Part shown: piece by piece, positions 6,977-11,098 of the stretch
Position numbering within the stretch: the first letter of the stretch is position 1
How the letters are laid out: the number at the start of each line of letters is the position of its first letter
NCBI GenBank assembly: GCA_031286555.1
Contig: JAITUD010000178.1
Location: 1 to 11,098 of the forward strand
Direction of reading: 5' to 3'
From: Microbacterium sp.
GTDB taxonomy: Bacteria; Actinomycetota; Actinomycetes; Actinomycetales; Microbacteriaceae
DNA: 11,098 bases
The notes under the pieces: model-generated
Databases searched by the model: none
The model's input: only the letters and a program-made list of their open reading frames with translations
What the model was told of the DNA's origin: nothing
Position numbers and translations under genes: made by a program

Positions 6977-6985
6977 TGCCGCGGA

Positions 6986-8365
6986 TCAGGCCCGGGACAT
7001 CCCGTAGATCGGGCTGACCGACTGCTCCTCCTCGCTGTCCGGTCCCAGCGGGATGCCGGAGCGGTCGCGCAGCAGCAGGGTCGCGATCAGGCCGATCAGC
7101 GTCATGCCGGCCAGGTACCACGTGACGGCCTGCGTCGAGCCGGTCGCGTCCACGATCGCCGTGGCGATGGTGGGCGCGAAGGCGCCACCGGCGATCGCAC
7201 CGATCGCATAGGAGATCGAGACGCCGGAGAACCGGATGCTGGCCGGGAAGAGCTCGGTGTACAGGGCCGCCTGCGGGCCATACGTGAATCCGAGGCCGAC
7301 GGTGAGGATCGCCAGGCCGGCGAACAGCAGCCAGATCTGCCCGGTGTTCACCAGCGGGAAGAGCGTGAACACGCCGACCAGTTGCAGGATCCAGCCCAGG
7401 ATGTAGGTGTTCCGGCGACCGATGCGGTCCGAGATCCATCCTGCGAGGAGCGTGGTGAGCAGCCAGGTGACCGCAGACCCCGTGACGGCCCAGAGCACGG
7501 GTCCGCGCTCGAGTCCGATCGACCCCTCGGGGTTGGTCGCGTATCCCTGGATGTACCCGCCGGTTGTCATGTAGCCGACCGCGTTGTTGCCGGCGAAGAC
7601 CAGCGCAGCGATGATCACGAGCAGCAGGTGCTTGCGGAACAGCTGCACGATCGGCATCTTCGCCTTCTCCTTGCGCTCGGCGAGCTCGGCGAACACGGGG
7701 CTCTCCTCCACGCGACGACGCACGTAGTAGCCGACCAGGATCAGCACGACGCTGAGCAGGAACGGGATCCGCCAGCCCCAGGCCACGAACTGGTCGCCGG
7801 GGGCGATCGCGGTCATCAGCGCCATCACTCCCGAGGCCAGCAGCAGACCGAGCGGTACGCCGATCTGGGGCGAGGCGCCGAAGACGCCGCGCTTCGTGCG
7901 CGGGGCGTGCTCGACGGCCATCAGCACGGCACCGCCCCACTCACCGCCTGCGGAGATCCCCTGGATGATGCGCAGCAGCACGAGCAGGATCGGGGCGGCG
8001 ATGCCGATCGCGTCGTACGTCGGCAGCAGACCGATCAGTGCTGTCGCCGACCCCATCAGGATCAGCGTCCACATCAGCACCGTCTTGCGCCCGAGCTTGT
8101 CGCCGAAGTGTCCGGCCAGGAAGGCGCCGAGCGGGCGGAACAGGAAGCTCACGCCGACCGTCGCGAACGCGATCAGTGCGCTGTTCGCGCCGAGCGGGGC
8201 GAAGAACAGCTGCCCGAACACCAGCCCGACGGCCGTGGCGTAGATGAAGAAGTCGTACCACTCGACCGTGGTGCCGACGACGGTGGCGAAGACGACGCGA
8301 CGCCTGTCGCCGGGTGATGCGATGGTGCCGGTCGGGGTGAACCCGTCCTGATCTGAGCCGCTCAT
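6986..8365 (-). CDS. MFS transporter, metabolite:H+ symporter (MHS) family, probable aromatic acid permease
   Basis: This is a 459-residue inner-membrane proton symporter. The ATG at 8365 has GAAGGAG (8371-8377) 5 bases upstream. Family marks include GTTVEWYDFFIYA at 31-43 in the first membrane helix, the MFS motif A GHFGDKLGRKTVL at 85-97, RIIQGISAGGEWGGAVLMAVEH at 132-153 (strongly MHS), and the repeat of motif A, GWISDRIGRRNTYI, at 309-322. About twelve hydrophobic segments can be traced, with a charged central loop near 217-245. MHS members carry shikimate, 2-oxoglutarate, proline/betaine, protocatechuate and other acids. The gene is divergent from the FAH-RraA operon and shares its promoter region, so import of 4-hydroxyphenylacetate, homoprotocatechuate or a related acid is the best guess. 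The substrate cannot be read from the sequence. Confidence 0.9.
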   Translation of the reverse strand: MSGSDQDGFTPTGTIASPGDRRRVVFATVVGTTVEWYDFFIYATAVGLVFGQLFFAPLGANSALIAFATVGVSFLFRPLGAFLAGHFGDKLGRKTVLMWTLILMGSATALIGLLPTYDAIGIAAPILLVLLRIIQGISAGGEWGGAVLMAVEHAPRTKRGVFGASPQIGVPLGLLLASGVMALMTAIAPGDQFVAWGWRIPFLLSVVLILVGYYVRRRVEESPVFAELAERKEKAKMPIVQLFRKHLLLVIIAALVFAGNNAVGYMTTGGYIQGYATNPEGSIGLERGPVLWAVTGSAVTWLLTTLLAGWISDRIGRRNTYILGWILQLVGVFTLFPLVNTGQIWLLFAGLAILTVGLGFTYGPQAALYTELFPASIRFSGVSISYAIGAIAGGAFAPTIATAIVDATGSTQAVTWYLAGMTLIGLIATLLLRDRSGIPLGPDSEEEQSVSPIYGMSRA

Positions 8366-8418
8366 TGTCTCTCCTTCGAGGGGGACGTCGTTGTCGCGGC
8401 TGCCGGAGAATCCGATGC

Positions 8419-8448
8419 TTGCCGCCGGGTACCAGGATGATATACGAT
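8419..8448 (+). promoter_or_regulatory. Candidate promoter of the FAH-RraA operon
   Basis: TTGCCG (8419-8424) and TACGAT (8443-8448) are separated by 18 bp, and each matches four of six consensus bases. The predicted start near 8455 gives a short leader to the GTG at 8488. It overlaps the divergent transporter promoter and the inverted repeat at 8441-8456. Confidence 0.4.
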
Positions 8449-8466
8449 TTCGAATACGACGCACAA
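8439..8466 (-). promoter_or_regulatory. Candidate promoter of the MHS transporter
   Basis: Read on the minus strand, TTGTGC (8461-8466) and TATATC (8439-8444) are separated by 16 bp. The -10 elements of the two divergent promoters overlap, so one bound protein could block both. Confidence 0.35.
8441..8456. promoter_or_regulatory. Candidate GntR operator between divergent promoters
   Basis: TATACG-ATTT-CGAATA is an inverted repeat with one mismatch. The hexamer ATACGA also recurs directly at 8442-8447 and 8454-8459. The AT-rich palindromic form suits a FadR-type GntR protein, and a GntR gene is the second gene of the operon. Binding is inferred. Confidence 0.45.
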
Positions 8467-8487
8467 GAGCCGCGCAAGGAGGCGCCC

Positions 8488-9963
8488 GTGAGCCAGCCGA
8501 TCCCCCACCCGGGCAAGATCATCGCCATCCACCTGAGCTACGCCTCCCGCGCGGATCAGCGCGGCCGGCGGCCCGCCGCCCCGTCCTACTTCTTCAAGCC
8601 GACCTCCTCGGTCGGCGCCACCGGCGGCGTCGTCGAGCGCCCCGCAGGCACAGAGCTGCTCGCCTTCGAGGGCGAGATCGCACTGGTCATCGGCACCGCC
8701 GCCCGCCGCGTCCCGCTCGAGGACGCCTGGTCGCACGTCGGCTGGGTCACCGCATCGAACGACCTCGGCCTCTACGACCTGCGCGCGAACGACAAGGGCT
8801 CGAACGTGCGCTCCAAGGGCGGCGACGGCTACACGCCGATCGGCCCCGACTACCTCGACGCCCGTGCCGTCGACCCGAACGCGCTGCGCGTGCGCACCTG
8901 GGTGAACGGCGAGCTGCGCCAGGACGACACCTCGGCCGGCATGATCTTCCCGCTCGCGCAGCTGGTCGCCGACCTCTCCCAGCACTTCACGCTGCAGCCC
9001 GGAGACGTCATCCTCACCGGCACCCCTGCGGGTTCGTCGGTGATCGTGCCCGGCGACGTCGTCGAGATCGAGGTGGATGCTCCGGATGCCGGGCTCTCCT
9101 CCGGCCGGCTGACGACGACCGTGACCGAGGGCGACGAGCCCTTCGACGAGTCGCTCGGCTCGCTGCCCGCCGTCGACGATCTGCAGCGCACCGAGGCCTG
9201 GGGCTCCCGCGCGGAGGCCGGGCTGCCTCCGGTCGCCGCTCCGGCTCCTGAGCGAGCGAAGCGAGACGAAGGACTGTCCCCTGAACTCCGCGCCAAGCTC
9301 GACCTCGCTCCCACTGCCGGTCTCTCCAGCCAGCTGCGCAAGCGCGGCCTGCACTCCTGCTTCATCGACGGCGTGTCCGCGAACCTGCCCGGCACGAAGA
9401 TCGTCGGCACCGCGAAGACGCTGCGCTTCGTCCCCGCCCGTGAAGACCTGTTCAAGAGCCACGGCGGCGGCTACAACGCGCAGAAGCGCTGCTTCGACGC
9501 CATCCGTCCCGGTGAGATCGTGGTGATCGAGGCCCGCGGCGAGGCCGGGACGGGCACGCTCGGCGACATCCTCGCGCTGCGGGCGAAGACCCTCGGCGCC
9601 GCCGGCGTCGTCACCGACGGCGGCGTGCGCGACTTCGACGCGGTCGCCGAGATCGGCCTGCCCGTCTTCTCGCAGGGCGCGCATCCCTCGGTGCTCGGCC
9701 GCAGGCACGTGCCGTGGGACGTCGACGTGACGATCGCCTGCGGCGGCGCGACCGTGCAGCCCGGCGACATCATCGTCGGCGACGGCGACGGCGTGATCGT
9801 CATCCCCGCGAATCTCGCCGAGGAGGTCGCGGACGCGGCCCTCGCGCAGGAGGACGAGGACGCCTGGATCGCCGAGCAGGTCGCCGCCGGGCATCCGGTC
9901 GACGGACTGTTCCCGATGAACGCCGAATGGCGCGCGAAGTACGACCGGCGGGACCGATCATGA
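8488..9963 (+). CDS. Fused FAH-family (HpaG-like) and RraA/HMG-aldolase-like enzyme
   Basis: The 491-residue cytoplasmic protein starts at GTG 8488 behind AAGGAGG (8476-8482). Residues 5-215 form one fumarylacetoacetate hydrolase fold: metal ligands E61 and E63 in FEGEIALVIG and D92 in ASNDLG, then SKGGDGYTPIGP at 109-120 and LQPGDVILTGTPAG at 169-182. This is the family of HpaG, the isomerase/decarboxylase of homoprotocatechuate meta-cleavage. Residues 265-470 form an RraA-like domain with GTLGDIL at 356-362 and VVTDGGVRDFD at 374-384, which contains the Arg-Asp pair (R381, D382) needed by 4-hydroxy-4-methyl-2-oxoglutarate aldolases. E. coli HpaG has two FAH domains; here one is missing and the second half is replaced. 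The RraA domain could supply the decarboxylation or the final pyruvate-releasing aldol cleavage. The linker (about 230-262) contains a repeat-like segment. The stop overlaps the next start (ATGA). Confidence 0.88.
   Translation: MSQPIPHPGKIIAIHLSYASRADQRGRRPAAPSYFFKPTSSVGATGGVVERPAGTELLAFEGEIALVIGTAARRVPLEDAWSHVGWVTASNDLGLYDLRANDKGSNVRSKGGDGYTPIGPDYLDARAVDPNALRVRTWVNGELRQDDTSAGMIFPLAQLVADLSQHFTLQPGDVILTGTPAGSSVIVPGDVVEIEVDAPDAGLSSGRLTTTVTEGDEPFDESLGSLPAVDDLQRTEAWGSRAEAGLPPVAAPAPERAKRDEGLSPELRAKLDLAPTAGLSSQLRKRGLHSCFIDGVSANLPGTKIVGTAKTLRFVPAREDLFKSHGGGYNAQKRCFDAIRPGEIVVIEARGEAGTGTLGDILALRAKTLGAAGVVTDGGVRDFDAVAEIGLPVFSQGAHPSVLGRRHVPWDVDVTIACGGATVQPGDIIVGDGDGVIVIPANLAEEVADAALAQEDEDAWIAEQVAAGHPVDGLFPMNAEWRAKYDRRDRS
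9249..9272. repeat. Possible dispersed intergenic repeat lying inside the fusion linker
   Basis: The stretch begins TGAGCGAGCGAAGCG and ends GAGACGAAGG. It encodes ERAKRDEG in the linker between the FAH and RraA domains. From memory, words of the GAGCGAGCGAAGCGAGACGAA kind recur between genes in Microbacterium and related actinobacteria; I cannot count copies here, and only this one is in the window. Confidence 0.4.
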
Positions 9964-10628
9964 GCATCCCCGCCCCGCCCACCAGCAAGTCCGAGGCCGC
10001 CTACGCCTGGATCTGCGAGCGCATCGCGAACCACGCGTTCGGCCCCGGCTACCGACTGGTGCTCGGCGCGATCGCCGACGAGCTCGGAATGAGCGTCGTT
10101 CCCGTGCGCGAGGCGATCCGGCGGCTCGAGGCCGAGGGGCTGGTGACCTTCGAGCGCAACGTGGGCGCCCGCGTCACCCTGGTCGACGAGAGCGAATACG
10201 TGCACACGATGCAGACGCTCGGCCTTGTCGAGGGCGCCGCCACCGCGCTCTCCGCCCCGCTTCTGCTCGAGGACGATCTGGAGCGCGCCGACGAGATCAA
10301 CGGCCGCATGCGGCACCTGCTCGACCACTTCGACGCGCACGCCTTCACGGCCCTGAACCGCGACTTCCACTCCGTGCTCTACGAGCCCTGCCCCAACCCG
10401 CACCTGCTCGACCTCGTGCACCGCGGGTGGTCCCGGCTGTCCGGCATCCGCGACACGACGTTCGCTTTCGTGCCCGGCCGTGCCCAGCACTCCGTCGACG
10501 AGCACGTCGAGATCCTGCACCTGATCCGCACCGGCGCGGACCCGCTCGAGATCGAGCTGGCCGCGCGCAACCACCGCTGGCGCACGATGGAAGCGTTCCT
10601 CGATGCCCGGCATCCGAAGACCGCCTGA
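9960..10628 (+). CDS. GntR-family regulator, FadR/FCD subfamily
   Basis: This 222-residue regulator starts at ATG 9960 and overlaps the upstream stop by four bases (ATGA), so it is translationally coupled to the FAH-RraA gene. The winged helix-turn-helix covers about 10-75, with ELGMSVVPVREAIRRLEAEGLV at 41-62 as the recognition region. The FCD ligand domain (about 85-215) shows the residues that usually bind a metal and an organic acid: D135 and H137 in LNRDFHSVLYE, H182 in DEHVEIL and H205 in ARNHRWRTM. Sitting inside a catabolic operon with an HpaE-like dehydrogenase, it most likely represses the operon and the divergent transporter until an aromatic acid or pathway intermediate binds. A candidate site lies at 8441-8456. 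Confidence 0.9.
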   Translation: MSIPAPPTSKSEAAYAWICERIANHAFGPGYRLVLGAIADELGMSVVPVREAIRRLEAEGLVTFERNVGARVTLVDESEYVHTMQTLGLVEGAATALSAPLLLEDDLERADEINGRMRHLLDHFDAHAFTALNRDFHSVLYEPCPNPHLLDLVHRGWSRLSGIRDTTFAFVPGRAQHSVDEHVEILHLIRTGADPLEIELAARNHRWRTMEAFLDARHPKTA

Positions 10629-10643
10629 CCCCGAAGGATGATG

Positions 10644-11098
10644 ATGACCGACGCATACGTCCCGGCCGACCTGCCGGAGAAGATTCAGCACTACATCGAC
10701 GGCGAGTTCGTGGACTCGGTCGACGGCGACACCTTCGAGGTGCTCAACCCCGTCACCAACGAGACCTACGTGCACGCCGCCGCCGGCAAGAAGGCCGACA
10801 TCGAGCGCGCCGTCGCCGCCGCGCGCCGCGCGTTCACCGAGGGCCCCTGGCCGCGGATGCTGCCGCGCGAGCGCTCCCGTGTGCTGCACCGCATCGCCGA
10901 CATCGTCGAGTCCCGCGATCAGCGCCTAGCCGAGCTGGAGTCCTTCGACTCCGGTCTGCCCATCACCCAGGCGCTGGGCCAGGCCCGCCGCGCGGCGGAG
11001 AACTTCCGCTTCTTCGCCGACCTGATCGTCGCCCAGTCCGATGACGCGTTCAAGGTGCCGGGCAAGCAGATGAACTACGTCAACCGCAAGCCCATCGG
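10644..11098 (+). CDS. hpaE: HpaE-like aldehyde dehydrogenase (5-carboxymethyl-2-hydroxymuconate semialdehyde dehydrogenase), 5' part only
   Basis: This is the first 151 codons of an NAD-dependent aldehyde dehydrogenase; the window ends inside the gene, before the catalytic Glu and Cys. Three ATGs stand in a row (10638, 10641, 10644); I chose the last because GAAGG (10633-10637) is then 6 bases away. Visible family features are the early strand HYIDGEFVDS at 16-25, FEVLNPVTNE at 33-42, AAARRAFTEGPWPRM at 60-74 and YVNRKPIG at 144-151, which precedes the conserved cofactor-binding segment. In the homoprotocatechuate pathway HpaE oxidises the semialdehyde formed by ring cleavage. The assignment to that substrate rests on the resemblance plus the upstream FAH-type enzyme; other aldehyde dehydrogenases of aromatic or betaine metabolism look similar over this region. 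It lies 15 bases after the GntR stop and is probably in the same operon. Confidence 0.8.
   Translation, partial: MTDAYVPADLPEKIQHYIDGEFVDSVDGDTFEVLNPVTNETYVHAAAGKKADIERAVAAARRAFTEGPWPRMLPRERSRVLHRIADIVESRDQRLAELESFDSGLPITQALGQARRAAENFRFFADLIVAQSDDAFKVPGKQMNYVNRKPI

Noticed and set aside
8488..9963. Calling the C-terminal half an RNase E regulator because of RraA similarity
   Set aside because: The RraA name covers many aldolase/decarboxylase-like proteins. The GVRD pair and the catabolic operon favour an enzymatic role.
1..11098. Search for CRISPR arrays, tRNAs, insertion sequences or phage genes
   Set aside because: No regularly spaced repeats, cloverleaf-like segments, transposase or integrase motifs, or target-site duplications were seen.

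Overview
This window comes from a high-GC actinobacterium. The very GC-rich third codon positions, the frequent GGATGC/GCATCC words and the use of GTG and TTG starts suggest Microbacteriaceae, most likely Microbacterium; this is inferred from composition and not proven. I see no rRNA, tRNA, CRISPR array, transposase, integrase or phage gene. Ten protein genes are present, two of them cut by the window edges.

Layout. (1) 1-1591: a 3-hydroxybenzoate 4-monooxygenase-type flavoprotein (minus strand, 3' end off the window), divergent from an IclR regulator, with two tandem inverted repeats between them. (2) 1609-3597: a TetX-like FAD monooxygenase (minus) divergent from a TetR regulator, with two tandem 21-bp near-palindromes between them. 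(3) 3671-6893: a regulator with a DeoR-type DNA-binding domain joined to a LacI-type sugar-sensing domain, followed by a Tat-exported protein that reads as two seven-bladed beta-propellers. Both genes are preceded by a related 19-bp motif. (4) 6894-6985: a long perfect hairpin between convergent genes. (5) 6986-11098: an MHS-type (major facilitator) symporter on the minus strand, divergent from an apparent operon of a fused FAH-RraA enzyme, a GntR/FadR-type regulator and the start of an HpaE-like aldehyde dehydrogenase.

How the genes fit together. The window is a run of small catabolic modules, each pairing its own regulator with an enzyme or exported protein. The first module would turn 3-hydroxybenzoate into protocatechuate. 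The last looks like part of the homoprotocatechuate (4-hydroxyphenylacetate) meta-cleavage pathway with its uptake permease; the ring-cleavage dioxygenase and remaining steps would lie beyond position 11098. The TetR/monooxygenase pair and the DeoR-LacI/propeller pair have no assignable substrate. The least ordinary items are the FAH-RraA fusion, whose linker is encoded by what looks like a dispersed intergenic repeat, the orphan double propeller with its chimeric regulator, and three sets of paired operator candidates. I do not see a clearly new defence or mobile system.
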